64,000 nucleotides of DNA from Euryarchaeota archaeon UBA52 (GCA_002505455.1 DAVB01000060.1:1-64000), one strand, 5' to 3'. Counted from the first letter of the stretch, positions 18,963 through 27,828 are shown. Notes: generated from the sequence alone by a model not told the origin. A program made the numbers and translations.

Positions 18963-19616
18963 ATGGCCGGGGATGATTGGCTTCCATGGATGGCCCTAGA
19001 AACCATTCATTTGGGTGCTGAAGCCGAAGTAATTTCAGGCACATGGATGGGAAGAAACGCTGTTCTTAAGCGAAGAATACCGAGAGGTTACCGACACCCT
19101 TCTCTTGAACGGAATCTTTCACGTCAAAGGATATTCGCTGAAGCTAGAATCCTCGTACGTCTCTGTGAAAATGAGGTCAAATCCCCGATTTTATTCGGAA
19201 TCGACCCAGAGGAAGGATGGATAATGATGAGTAGGATAGAAGGACCAACTCTTGCTCAAGTACTCCAAGAGGATTCTGATTACCAGATGGAACATAAGCT
19301 TGGGCAGGCTATCCGGAGAGTCCACTCAACAGGCATATCACATGGCGATGTAACCACATTGAATGCCATATGGTCTGATGATGATGTAATTATGATTGAT
19401 TACGGTCTTGGCCGTTTAGTGGCTGAAATGGAACACTTTGGCCTCGATCTCCATTCTCTTCACGAATGCCTTTCTGCGCATCATGTCGATAGACCAGAAT
19501 CTATGAAACGAGTTTTGAAAGGATATCTAGATGATTCCACATCAGATAATTTCGATGCACGTGCAGTGGTAGATAGATTTGAGGCCATACGGGGGAGGGT
19601 GCGATACCATGCCTAG
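18963..19616 (+). CDS. bud32: KEOPS complex kinase/ATPase Bud32
   Basis: 217 residues; the ATG at 18990 is an alternative start giving MALETIHLGAEAEV. The small kinase-like fold shows the GAEAEV loop, VLKRRIPRGYRHPSLE with the catalytic-lobe Lys, HGDVTTLNAIW (HGD catalytic loop) and IDYGLG (DFG-like). Bud32 supports Kae1 in forming threonylcarbamoyladenosine at tRNA position 37. In many euryarchaea it is fused to Kae1; here it stands alone. It overlaps the next gene by eight bases, indicating an operon with the nucleotide pyrophosphatase. Confidence 0.93.
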   Translation: MAGDDWLPWMALETIHLGAEAEVISGTWMGRNAVLKRRIPRGYRHPSLERNLSRQRIFAEARILVRLCENEVKSPILFGIDPEEGWIMMSRIEGPTLAQVLQEDSDYQMEHKLGQAIRRVHSTGISHGDVTTLNAIWSDDDVIMIDYGLGRLVAEMEHFGLDLHSLHECLSAHHVDRPESMKRVLKGYLDDSTSDNFDARAVVDRFEAIRGRVRYHA

Positions 19617-20217
19617 GAAAAAACCAGAACTCATCTTCTTTCATACCAGTAATAGACACAAGTTAGATGAAGCCTCTCAAGCCATGTCCAAACTACAAAT
19701 CAAAATAAGATCCTTGCGAGATATTTCCCCTAGCATTTCCGTAGTAGAACCACAAGGAGAAAATTGCGCCCATGTCGCACGTTCAAAAATCATGCAAGTG
19801 TTACACCTGGTGGAAGATAAACTGAATGGTAACTGGCTTATGGTGGAGGATTCAGGACTATTCGTTGATGCATTAGGAGGATTCCCTGGGGTCTATTCCT
19901 CATATGTTCATTCTACAGTTGGCATTGAGGGGATAGTAAAACTCCTTGAAGGAAAAGAGGATACATCAGCAAGTTACATTTCATCAATTGCATTTTGGGA
20001 TGGAGAACGTATCCATTCGGTGCAAGGTCACTGTAAGGGAAGAATATCGCCAGAATCAAGGGGAGATGCCGGTTTCGGATACGATCCGATATTCCTTCCT
20101 GAAGAGGGGGACGGTCGGACATTCTCCGAAATGAACCTTCGAGAAAAGACATCTCTGTCTCACAGGACAATGGCCCTGAAGAAGATGGTTGAGAAACTCA
20201 ACTTTCCGTCAATCTGA
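19609..20217 (+). CDS. XTP/dITP pyrophosphatase (RdgB/HAM1 family)
   Basis: 202 residues from the ATG at 19609. HTSNRHKLDEAS matches the family (T/S)xNxxKxxE nucleotide-binding motif, VEDSGLFVDALGGFPGVYSSY the catalytic region, and GFGYDPIFLPEE and EKTSLSHRTMALKKM the C-terminal signatures. It hydrolyses non-canonical purine triphosphates such as ITP and XTP to monophosphates, protecting nucleic acids. It is translationally coupled to bud32, a pairing found in other archaea. Confidence 0.95.
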   Translation: MPRKKPELIFFHTSNRHKLDEASQAMSKLQIKIRSLRDISPSISVVEPQGENCAHVARSKIMQVLHLVEDKLNGNWLMVEDSGLFVDALGGFPGVYSSYVHSTVGIEGIVKLLEGKEDTSASYISSIAFWDGERIHSVQGHCKGRISPESRGDAGFGYDPIFLPEEGDGRTFSEMNLREKTSLSHRTMALKKMVEKLNFPSI

Positions 20218-20228
20218 AGTCAGGCAAC

Positions 20229-21041
20229 ATGGACCGCCCCCATATGGTGTCAGTCTCGAGGCTCATCGTCTGGTCGATGTTCCTATTGGGAACTCCAGCA
20301 TTTCTGATTCTACAAGGAGCGGTGACTCCAATTGCTCGTTTAGCAGGAGCCACCACCTTGTTAGCATTGCTCTCAATACTTATGTTCACGGGAAGACCCA
20401 CCCCGGAGATCATTGCGCCAATTGCAGCGATGAAAGCCGTACCCGAAGCGAACGTTGTTGAAATAAAGAGCGATTTACCAAAGCCTCCGGCCCCTGAACC
20501 ACCTGCAGTCACGAACCCTCAAGAGCATACGCTCGTCGATAATAATGCGAATACAGAACCAACGGAAGACTCAGTAAAAATTGCTAAGAAATACGCAGTT
20601 TCAAGCGATGTTCAGATGGAATTTGAAGACGAAGTTGAGCAATTCGTCGAAAATCGACGCGAGCGCCGCATGGAAATCAGAGAGAGAATCGCACGTGAAC
20701 GTCGTATGTCACTGGCTTCCATACGCAATAAGCGATTGCGCGAATGGGCCAGCACTGAAGATGGTGAAGGGTTGCATGAATTGATTGGGGGCACCCAGCA
20801 TGGATTAGAGATTCTCGAATACGGTGATGACAAACGAGCCGATGGGGCGAGTGCCTCAAGTCTTGTTCGAATCGATGATAGAAGAGTCCTTAGGATAACC
20901 AGGGGAATAGCTTTCAACTCATTAAAATCAAGCATAGATGAAGAAACAACAGAAGAGGATACTGAGCATAAAGATACAAGTTTAGATTCTAATGTGCCGC
21001 CTCCACCACCAGATATGCCGCCTCCACCACCTCCTATGTGA
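20229..21041 (+). CDS. Two-helix membrane protein with coiled coil and polyproline tail
   Basis: 270 residues, no family recognised. Two adjacent membrane helices (about 10-58) are followed by a Pro-rich linker (PKPPAPEPPAV), a long charged helical segment rich in Arg/Glu (about 125-175, probably coiled coil), a small mixed region, an acidic stretch and the C-terminal tail NVPPPPPDMPPPPPPM. The bulk is probably cytoplasmic. Polyproline of this kind binds SH3, WW or profilin-like partners in other systems; no such partner is visible here. It follows the ITP pyrophosphatase by 11 bases and may be in that operon. Confidence 0.7.
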   Translation: MDRPHMVSVSRLIVWSMFLLGTPAFLILQGAVTPIARLAGATTLLALLSILMFTGRPTPEIIAPIAAMKAVPEANVVEIKSDLPKPPAPEPPAVTNPQEHTLVDNNANTEPTEDSVKIAKKYAVSSDVQMEFEDEVEQFVENRRERRMEIRERIARERRMSLASIRNKRLREWASTEDGEGLHELIGGTQHGLEILEYGDDKRADGASASSLVRIDDRRVLRITRGIAFNSLKSSIDEETTEEDTEHKDTSLDSNVPPPPPDMPPPPPPM

Positions 21042-21089
21042 GCCAATTAGAGTGGTGAGGTTGAACAGCAGGAAACCCCGCGCAGAGTC

Positions 21090-21917
21090 ATGGCCGGACC
21101 CCTCGTGACTGTAGACAGGATTGAAACCCCATCCTTTCCAGAGGGGGGATATGTCGAGATATGGACGCTTAATCGCCCCAATAGGCTAAATGCGCTGAAT
21201 CGCGAAATGCATGAGGAACTCATAGCCCTCTGTGAACGTGCTGAATCTGATGACTCAACCAGAGTGATAGTAATCACTGGCGCTGAACCTGAAAAGGACG
21301 CAGACCGCCCTAGGCCAGTTGCCTTTGCAGCGGGAGCTGACATAACTGAGTTCTCCGGTCAAAGTTCTGAAGATGTACGGCCATTCTTTGAGAGAAATGC
21401 ATGGGAGAGAGTCTGGGACCTTTCTAAACCAACGATCGCAATGGTCGACGGTTTTGCACTCGGAGGGGGAACTGAACTTGCTCTCTCATGCGATATGAGA
21501 ATCGCTTCAGATCGTTCAAAATTTGGTCAGCCAGAGATTAATCTTGGCCTCATCCCTGGAGGCGGTGGGACACAGAGGTTGACCAGTCTTGTCGGATATG
21601 GGGCTGCCATTGAGATGGTACTCACCGGAGATATGGTTTCAGCACAAAGAGCATTGGAGATAGGATTAGTCAACATGGTCGTCTCACCAGAAGAGCTACG
21701 GGATTCAACACTAGAAATTGCACGTAATATCGCTTCTAAGTCTCCTTACACGATCAAAGTAGCAAAGCGTGCGATAAGGGCTGCATTGGATCTCCCCTTG
21801 TCTCAAGGAATCCTGGCTGAGCGGTCTGAGTTTGTAGCACTCTTCGACACTGAAGATGCTTCAATCGGAGTTGAAGCATTTCTTTCGAAAAAAGAACCAG
21901 AGTGGGTAGGTCGTTAA
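21090..21917 (+). CDS. Enoyl-CoA hydratase (crotonase family)
   Basis: 275 residues. Both catalytic glutamates of a hydratase are present: ALGGGTELAL and PEINLGLIPGGGGTQRL, with the oxyanion-hole Gly-rich AAGADITEF. It hydrates trans-2-enoyl-CoA to 3-hydroxyacyl-CoA in beta-oxidation or related pathways. It is separated from the larger acyl-CoA cluster at 26-34 kb. A 22-residue insertion-like segment (GAEPEKDADRPRPVA) precedes the AAGAD motif, slightly longer than in common family members. Confidence 0.92.
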   Translation: MAGPLVTVDRIETPSFPEGGYVEIWTLNRPNRLNALNREMHEELIALCERAESDDSTRVIVITGAEPEKDADRPRPVAFAAGADITEFSGQSSEDVRPFFERNAWERVWDLSKPTIAMVDGFALGGGTELALSCDMRIASDRSKFGQPEINLGLIPGGGGTQRLTSLVGYGAAIEMVLTGDMVSAQRALEIGLVNMVVSPEELRDSTLEIARNIASKSPYTIKVAKRAIRAALDLPLSQGILAERSEFVALFDTEDASIGVEAFLSKKEPEWVGR

Positions 21918-21957
21918 TCGGCGAGATGCTCAATAACGACCTATCGAATCACACCAC

Positions 21958-22503
21958 ATGTCGGAGAACAGGGTCATCGTATTGTCCGGTCCGCCTGGAT
22001 CTGGAAAGGCCGCCGTCGGCCATATATTGGAAGAAAGAGGGTGGAAACTACTTTCACTAGGCGACGTAGTCCGTTCCGAAGTCGCTTCCAGAAATCTTGA
22101 ACCGACCCCTTCTAACATCGGGTTCGTCGCCCAAGATATGAGAGATGAATTCGGTCCAGCGATAGTAATGGAACGCTTACTTTCCGATATTGAGATGGCC
22201 GTGGAACATAATCATGTGGTAATAGATGGCCTCAGACAAATCGAAGAATTAGAACGTTTACAGTCATCTCAGCCAAGAATGATTGTGATTGCAGTCGAGG
22301 CATCTGAATCACATAGGAGAGAGAGAATCAATTCTAGATCCAGGTCTGATGACAGTGATTTCGATGAAAGAGAAGCTAGAGAATGGGGTTGGGGGCTTGA
22401 TATGGTTATGCAACTTGCTGATTTAACAATTAAAAACGATGGAACAGAAGATGATTTTAGAACATCCATCATTCATTCATTACATTCTATCGGAGTAGAA
22501 TAG
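21958..22503 (+). CDS. UPF0200-type P-loop nucleotide kinase-like protein, altered Walker A
   Basis: 181 residues. The pattern GPPGSGKAAVG near residue 11, LSLGDVVRSEV, EPTPSNIGFVAQDMR, VIDGLRQIEELE and SRSRSDDSDFDEREARE.GWG matches the archaeal UPF0200/dephospho-CoA-kinase-like family. The residue after the P-loop Lys is normally Ser/Thr, which binds Mg-ATP; here it is Ala. Since dephospho-CoA kinase activity is likely supplied by the gene at 41134, this protein probably does something else. Substrate unknown. Confidence 0.75.
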   Translation: MSENRVIVLSGPPGSGKAAVGHILEERGWKLLSLGDVVRSEVASRNLEPTPSNIGFVAQDMRDEFGPAIVMERLLSDIEMAVEHNHVVIDGLRQIEELERLQSSQPRMIVIAVEASESHRRERINSRSRSDDSDFDEREAREWGWGLDMVMQLADLTIKNDGTEDDFRTSIIHSLHSIGVE

Positions 22504-23166
22504 TCAGGCTCGCCCTTCTGATCTAACGGCTTCCCAATCCTCTAGGAATTTCTCAAGACCTGCATTCGTCAAGTCGTGTTCTATCAATTTGGTGAATATG
22601 CCATATGGGATAGTCGCTGCATGAGCGCCGAGTCTCGCGCACATTTCCACATGCTGCACGGATCTTATTGAAGCTGCAAGTATTTTACATCCGGTTATGC
22701 CTTGATTCCTCCATGTTTCCGAGATGTCTGCGATTAGACCTAGCCCATCCTCTCCATTGTCATCGAGCCTTCCCAAGAAGGGGGATACGTAGGAAGCACC
22801 TGCCTTAGAAGCGAGCAGGGCCTGAGCAACTGAAAATACGAGTGTGACGTTTACACCTATCCCTTGATCTGAAAGAGTTCTGGTAGCCGATAGACCTGCG
22901 GGTGTGCAAGGTATCTTGATAATCACATTTTCAGGTAATTTCGCCTTAAGATCGAGGCCTTCCTTTACCATCTCTAGTGCCGAAATTCCCGTAACCTCCG
23001 CACTGATTGGTCCCGAACATACCGTTGCTATGGAACGAATTGTATCCTCAAAATTACCACCTGATCTCCTGATTAATGTTGGATTCGTTGTAACGCCATC
23101 AAGAACGCCCCAAGCAGCAATCTCTTCCACTTCTTCAATCACGGCAGAATCTAGAATCAATTCCAT
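22504..23166 (-). CDS. tal: Transaldolase, small (TalC/MipB) type
   Basis: 220 residues, the length of the compact transaldolase/fructose-6-phosphate aldolase subfamily. DGVTTNPTLI near residue 25, the Schiff-base Lys in VIIKIPCTPAG, GVNVTLVFS and SPFLGRLDD are all present. It exchanges dihydroxyacetone units between sugar phosphates in the non-oxidative pentose phosphate pathway; an aldolase role cannot be excluded. It is convergent with the kinase-like gene, whose stop abuts it. Confidence 0.93.
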   Translation of the reverse strand: MELILDSAVIEEVEEIAAWGVLDGVTTNPTLIRRSGGNFEDTIRSIATVCSGPISAEVTGISALEMVKEGLDLKAKLPENVIIKIPCTPAGLSATRTLSDQGIGVNVTLVFSVAQALLASKAGASYVSPFLGRLDDNGEDGLGLIADISETWRNQGITGCKILAASIRSVQHVEMCARLGAHAATIPYGIFTKLIEHDLTNAGLEKFLEDWEAVRSEGRA

Positions 23167-23257
23167 GAAGCCCGCAAGTCGGAATGATACCTCATTCTTT
23201 CGGAAACTAACATTCTGGTTGCGTTGTGCATGCTCCTGAGAATGTACGTGGTAATAG

Positions 23258-23295
23258 AGATATTAATATGATATATTTTTAATATCTTTATACTA
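23258..23295 (+). promoter_or_regulatory. Inverted repeat and TATA box upstream of the band-7 gene
   Basis: A perfect 9-base inverted repeat, AGATATTAA at 23258-23266 and TTAATATCT at 23279-23287, is followed by the TATA-like TTTATACTA at 23287-23295. A transcription start about 25 bases on (near 23316) favours the start codon at 23329. The repeat could be an operator; the ribbon-helix-helix protein encoded in the same operon is an obvious candidate ligand, though that is only inference. Confidence 0.5.
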
Positions 23296-23328
23296 TCATT
23301 ATTTAAGCACATGCGGAATCCAATAATC

Positions 23329-24243
23329 ATGGCAGAGAAGCCCGAATCAATCAAACTAAGTAATAACGAGCCGACTTATCGCGATATCGAAGGATATGCG
23401 ATTAACGGATTCCTCGGATTGCTAATGCATCTCGCACTTGGTCTCGCTAATCTCGTTCTTCCACTTCTTTTGGGGCCATTATCAGTAATTATCCAAATAA
23501 TCACCGTCCCTCTATGGTTCGTTATGTTCAACAGCTACGTGATAGTCAATCCAAACGAGGCAGTCGTAGCGCAGTTCTTCGGGAAATACTCTGCTACATT
23601 GAAGAGTGAAGGCTTCCAATTCTTCCTTAATCCGCTATACCAGAAGACGAAGATATCTCTTAGAATAAACAACTTTGAGTCAAACAAACTCAAGGTGAAT
23701 GATGTCAATGCAAATCCAATAGACATAGCAGCAGTGGTCGTTTGGAGAGTCTTCGACGCTGCTGAGGCGCTATTCGAGGTTGAGAACTACGATCACTATG
23801 TGCAGATTCAGAGTGAAGCCGCTCTTCGTGAGATGGCAACGAAGTATCCCTATGACGCCATCGAAGAGAAGGACATCGGGGGAATCACCCTGTCAAGCCA
23901 TCAAGATGCTGTGGCAGAGGAACTACTGACTTCCGTAGAGGCAAGGCTCGCCCGGGCTGGAATAGAGGTCTTGGAGGCCAGGATAAGCTACCTCGCGTAT
24001 TCGACAGAAATCGCCCAAGCCATGTTGCGACGCCAGCAGGCCGCTGCAGTCGTAGCCGCACGTCGCGAGATAGTGGATGGTGCCGTGGGCATGGTTGAGT
24101 TGGCCTTGGAGCAACTCAGTACAAAAGGCATCATCGAACTAGACGAGGACAAGAAGGCTACAATGGTGAGCAATCTACTTGTCGTCCTTTGCTCTGAGAC
24201 AGACACGACCCCTGTCGTCAATACCGGTACTTTGTATCAGTGA
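23329..24243 (+). CDS. SPFH/band-7 domain membrane protein
   Basis: 304 residues from ATG 23329; ATG 23311 would add six. A hydrophobic hairpin (about 25-65: LLMHLALGLANLVLPLLL, VIIQIITVPLWFVMFNSY) precedes the SPFH domain, which begins VIVNPNEAVVAQFFGKY and contains VVWRVFDAAEALFEVE and the C-terminal helix with MLRRQQAAAVVAARREIVDGA. Such proteins form oligomeric membrane scaffolds. It has its own AT-rich promoter and is followed 44 bases later by a small regulator gene and a phospholipase C. Confidence 0.92.
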   Translation: MAEKPESIKLSNNEPTYRDIEGYAINGFLGLLMHLALGLANLVLPLLLGPLSVIIQIITVPLWFVMFNSYVIVNPNEAVVAQFFGKYSATLKSEGFQFFLNPLYQKTKISLRINNFESNKLKVNDVNANPIDIAAVVVWRVFDAAEALFEVENYDHYVQIQSEAALREMATKYPYDAIEEKDIGGITLSSHQDAVAEELLTSVEARLARAGIEVLEARISYLAYSTEIAQAMLRRQQAAAVVAARREIVDGAVGMVELALEQLSTKGIIELDEDKKATMVSNLLVVLCSETDTTPVVNTGTLYQ

Positions 24244-24287
24244 GAATCGCTGCTTTGAGATAATATTGAGAATCACGGGGTGGAACT

Positions 24288-24428
24288 TTGGATAAGAAAA
24301 AAATCCTTCTTAGACTAGACCCGTCTTTGCATAGCAAACTCAAGATTTGGGCCAAGGACGATATGAGATCAATTAACGCACATATCGAATTCATATTGAG
24401 AAAGGCGATAGAGGATAGTAGAAGATGA
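24288..24428 (+). CDS. Small Arc/ribbon-helix-helix DNA-binding protein
   Basis: 46 residues with a TTG start preceded by the Shine-Dalgarno-like GGGGTGG. The sequence KKKILLRLDPSLHSKL (beta strand plus first helix) then WAKDDMRSINAHIEFILRKA (second helix) is the Arc/MetJ ribbon-helix-helix pattern; such proteins bind DNA as dimers through the strand. Its stop overlaps the ATG of the next gene (ATGA at 24425). It may repress this operon. No toxin gene is adjacent. Confidence 0.75.
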   Translation: MDKKKILLRLDPSLHSKLKIWAKDDMRSINAHIEFILRKAIEDSRR

Positions 24429-25504
24429 AATTCCTTGGAGATTTAGAGACTGGTTCAAAGGCATCCAGAATAAAATCGCCAGTTGCTATAATCACACTCC
24501 TGATGCTGTTAACCCCCCTCTCCGGTTGCCTCAATAACTCTGAAGAAACGTCGCCTTCTTCTACCAGTCAAGATTTGGAAGGACTGTTGCGAATTAACCA
24601 CATTCAAATGAAAGGAACTCACAATTCGTATCACGTCGAGCCACTCGTTTCTCCAACACGGGAGTATATGTACACTCATGAGGAGTTGAATGTTCAAGCC
24701 TCCCAACTTGGAGTCAGACAATTTGAAATTGATGTATGGTGGGATATTAGGGACGGCCTCCGTGTCTATCACAACCAGTATGATTCCGGCACTACTTGTC
24801 CAACATTCGAGAACTGTATGAACACGCTTCTAGAATGGTCCAATGCCAATCCAAATCACCATACTACTTTCATTTGGATAGAACCGAAAGATTGGCCAGA
24901 ACAAAGTATGGACATAACAACAACAGTACAAATGTCAGGAATCTTAGATGAGATAGAGTCTGAGATAACACAATTCTGGCCCCGAAATAAGACGATAACT
25001 CCCGCAGATGTTCAGGGGGATCACCCGTCACTCAATGATGCCTTGGCAAATGAGGGTTGGCCTTTGCTAGAGGATAGTCGTGGCAAGGTCATCTTCGTGT
25101 TGCTTGCAACCGGCGGAATGAGGGAAATCTACCTTGAAGATTATTTTCCTACAGGTCGTATGTTCCCCATGTTCACTTCACAAGACGATTCCCCTTCGTA
25201 TGCACAAGCGATATTCTCGCTGACAGATCCAATTGGCGATGGAGATGAGATTGAGCATTTGGCCGCTGAGGGATATATTGTGCGTACAAGAGCTGATAGC
25301 GGTGGAGAGGAGGCTGATAACAACGATACATCTAGGCTAGAAGCAGCATTATCATCTGGAGCGCACAGCATATCAACGGATTACCCTGCAAAAGTCGAGT
25401 CAATCGAGTATTGGGTTGAGATTCCCGGAGGGACACCTAGTAGATGTAACCCAGTAAGTGCACCCGACCAGTGCTCTTCTGAGAACATTGAATACGTCGA
25501 TTAA
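24425..25504 (+). CDS. Lipoprotein, calcium-dependent phosphatidylinositol phospholipase C family
   Basis: 359 residues. A signal sequence ending in the lipobox-like LSGC (Cys about 35) suggests a membrane-tethered extracellular protein. The TIM-barrel domain shows MKGTHNSYH (catalytic His, Asn), FEIDVWWD with metal-binding Glu/Asp, RVYHNQYD (second catalytic His) and IWIEPKDW, matching the Ca-dependent PI-PLC-C1 family. Near the end SISTDYPAKV closes the barrel. The likely reaction is cleavage of a phosphodiester in phosphoinositide-like lipids; archaeal lipids and environmental phospholipids are both possible substrates. Coupled by ATGA to the ribbon-helix-helix gene. Confidence 0.85.
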   Translation: MKFLGDLETGSKASRIKSPVAIITLLMLLTPLSGCLNNSEETSPSSTSQDLEGLLRINHIQMKGTHNSYHVEPLVSPTREYMYTHEELNVQASQLGVRQFEIDVWWDIRDGLRVYHNQYDSGTTCPTFENCMNTLLEWSNANPNHHTTFIWIEPKDWPEQSMDITTTVQMSGILDEIESEITQFWPRNKTITPADVQGDHPSLNDALANEGWPLLEDSRGKVIFVLLATGGMREIYLEDYFPTGRMFPMFTSQDDSPSYAQAIFSLTDPIGDGDEIEHLAAEGYIVRTRADSGGEEADNNDTSRLEAALSSGAHSISTDYPAKVESIEYWVEIPGGTPSRCNPVSAPDQCSSENIEYVD

Positions 25505-25574
25505 ACGATAACCGAGTACTGACTCGCTACGCACGAAGTATGCATTCGCTGGACGATAAACCGAGGTGTAAATC

Positions 25575-26393
25575 GTGGATACGGTCGTAAACATTGCAGG
25601 ATATCGATTTGTCGACCTTCCCGATAGAGACGATATACGAGACCCCATGCTCGAAGAGTGTTTGAAACTAAATCTCAAAGGCTCAATACTCCTCAGTCAA
25701 AATGGGATTAATTTCTTCCTCGCAGGCAGCCAGTCATCGGTCGATGGTTTTCTTCAGTACCTTGAATTGGATGAGCGATTCATAGGAATAGATCTGAAGA
25801 TAAGCTATACGGATTATCAACCATTCAGAAGAATGCTAGTCAAGCGAAAAAGGGAGATCATATCGTTGGGCTTGGATGATATCAAACCATCTGAATTCAC
25901 AGGCCCGTACATATCCCCAACTGAGTTCAAGCGTATGCTGGATGAGGAAGAAGATATCGTGATCCTAGATACGAGGAATGACTATGAAACCCGGATAGGC
26001 TCATTTGAGGGCTCCATAGATCTAGATATTCAGTCTTTCAGAAACTTTCCCGATGCTATAGAAACGCTGCCTGATGAGTATAAATCGAAGACTTTTGTAA
26101 TGTATTGTACAGGGGGAATCCGATGTGAGAAGGCTTCAGCGGTTATGCTGAATGCCGGTTTCGAAGATGTGCGTCAATTGGATGGCGGAATTCTCGCATA
26201 CCTCGAGCAATACGGCGAGTCGCATTGGAATGGTGATTGTTTTGTCTTTGATCAGAGAGTCGCCGTTGATCATAATCTCCGTGAATCTGGAGTTGAAATG
26301 TGTTTCAAATGTCGAGAACCATTGTCGTTGAATCAGCAGCAATCCCCCGACTACGTCGTTGGAGAGTATTGCCCCTACTGCATCTCAAAATGA
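25575..26393 (+). CDS. trhO: tRNA uridine(34) hydroxylase TrhO (rhodanese family)
   Basis: 272 residues with GTG start. The N-terminal ferredoxin-like half (residues 1-95, ending in VKRKREIISLG) and the C-terminal rhodanese domain (about 110-220) are typical of TrhO/YceA. The active-site loop is YCTGGIRCEKAS with the catalytic Cys. Four cysteines at the end (CFKCRE, YCPYC) look like a zinc-binding pair. TrhO makes 5-hydroxyuridine at the tRNA wobble position. Stand-alone gene. Confidence 0.92.
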   Translation: MDTVVNIAGYRFVDLPDRDDIRDPMLEECLKLNLKGSILLSQNGINFFLAGSQSSVDGFLQYLELDERFIGIDLKISYTDYQPFRRMLVKRKREIISLGLDDIKPSEFTGPYISPTEFKRMLDEEEDIVILDTRNDYETRIGSFEGSIDLDIQSFRNFPDAIETLPDEYKSKTFVMYCTGGIRCEKASAVMLNAGFEDVRQLDGGILAYLEQYGESHWNGDCFVFDQRVAVDHNLRESGVEMCFKCREPLSLNQQQSPDYVVGEYCPYCISK

Positions 26394-26415
26394 TGCCAAA
26401 TCATGTTCCCTGCAA

Positions 26416-27828
26416 TCATTCAATGGGCTTCTGGATTGATTTGATTTCCAAGAATTCTTCAAAGCCATGAACTCCAAGTTCTCGGCCATTGCCGGATTTT
26501 TTGTATCCTCCAAAGGGAGCACTGATATTGAATGGGCCACCATTTACACTGACTTGTCCAGTCCTCATTTTCCTGGCGAATGCGACGGCCCGATCGATAT
26601 CTTCAGACCAAACCCCTCCTGATAGCCCGTATTCTGAGTCATTCGCTAGAGAGAGAGCCTCATCCTCCGAGGTATAGGATGCAATACAAAGCACAGGTCC
26701 GAAAATCTCCTCTTTCCAGATTTTCATATCCGGTTTGACATTCATGAATGCTGTAGGCCTGACAAAGTATCCAGATTCGAGGCCATCGATTAAATCCGAT
26801 CCGCCAGCTACCAAGACAGCCCCTTCTTCGATACCGCTTCGTATGTAGCCAAGTACACTCTCTTGTTGACTGGCTGATACCATAGGCCCACATTTCGTTT
26901 TAGGATCCATTGGGTCCCCTGGGCTGTACCCGTCAACACGTTCAGCTATGATTGGAATGATATCTCCCAAAATCGATTCTGGAACGATGAGCCGAGTTAG
27001 TGCGGAGCAAGTCTGTCCAGAGTTTGCAAAGCACGCACCAATTGCGTTTTTTGCCGCTCTAACGCCATTCCCATCTTCTAGGACGACGTTTGCACTCTTC
27101 CCGCCAAGCTCAAGTGTAACTCGCTTGACACTCTCAGCCGCAGCTTGAGAAACCCTCACACCCGCAGCCGTAGATCCTGTAAACGAGACCATATCCACTT
27201 CTGGATGAGATGCCAGATGCGATCCGACCGTAGACCCATACCCGCTTACTAGATTGAATACACCCTTCGGAAGTCCTATTTCATCAAGCATATCAGCGAG
27301 TATGAATGCATTAAGAGGAGCTTCTTTTGAGGGTTTTAGAACCATCGTGCAGCCCGCTGCAATCGCCGGAGCTACCTTGCCAATGATTTGGTGCAGTGGG
27401 AAATTCCACGGAGTGATGAATGCACAGACGCCAATAGGCTCTCTGACTATTGTCGAATTTCGCACCTCCTCCTCCCAATTATACGACTCAAGCAGTTTAG
27501 CATATGACCGTGTAACGACACGCGGAGTGCCAACCATCGCCATTTTCGAATATTCAATTGGAGTACCGACTTCTTTTGTTATGAGTTCAGCCAACTCATT
27601 AGTACGGTTTTTGAATGATTCCGAGAGAGAATTCAATACCCTGATTCTTTCTTCTACCGGAGAATTAGACCACTCATCAAAAGCATCCCTGGCAGCCATC
27701 ACGGCTGCATCAGCATCATCCAAAGTACCCTCAGGAACACTTCCAACTATACTTCCCGTTGCTGGATTCTCAACGGATATCCGCCCCCCTCCTTTGGATT
27801 CAGTCCACAAGCCTCCTATGTACAACAT
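26416..27828 (-). CDS. Aldehyde dehydrogenase (NAD(P)-dependent)
   Basis: 470 residues from the ATG at 27828 (MLYIGGLW); an upstream extension to 27861 is open but unlikely. Seen: ITPWNFPLHQIIGKVAPA, TMVLKPSKEAP, FTGSTAAG, catalytic Glu in LELGGKSA, catalytic Cys in NSGQTCSA, and EEIFGPV. It oxidises an aldehyde to a carboxylate. Divergent from a PaaG-like gene 83 bases away and near the epoxidase cluster, so it may act on the semialdehyde from ring opening, as PaaZ or BoxD do. That substrate is inference. Confidence 0.93.
   Translation of the reverse strand: MLYIGGLWTESKGGGRISVENPATGSIVGSVPEGTLDDADAAVMAARDAFDEWSNSPVEERIRVLNSLSESFKNRTNELAELITKEVGTPIEYSKMAMVGTPRVVTRSYAKLLESYNWEEEVRNSTIVREPIGVCAFITPWNFPLHQIIGKVAPAIAAGCTMVLKPSKEAPLNAFILADMLDEIGLPKGVFNLVSGYGSTVGSHLASHPEVDMVSFTGSTAAGVRVSQAAAESVKRVTLELGGKSANVVLEDGNGVRAAKNAIGACFANSGQTCSALTRLIVPESILGDIIPIIAERVDGYSPGDPMDPKTKCGPMVSASQQESVLGYIRSGIEEGAVLVAGGSDLIDGLESGYFVRPTAFMNVKPDMKIWKEEIFGPVLCIASYTSEDEALSLANDSEYGLSGGVWSEDIDRAVAFARKMRTGQVSVNGGPFNISAPFGGYKKSGNGRELGVHGFEEFLEIKSIQKPIE

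Noticed and set aside
24288..24428. Toxin-antitoxin system at the ribbon-helix-helix gene
   Set aside because: No toxin-like gene is adjacent; the downstream coupled gene is a phospholipase lipoprotein, so the small protein was called only a DNA-binding regulator.
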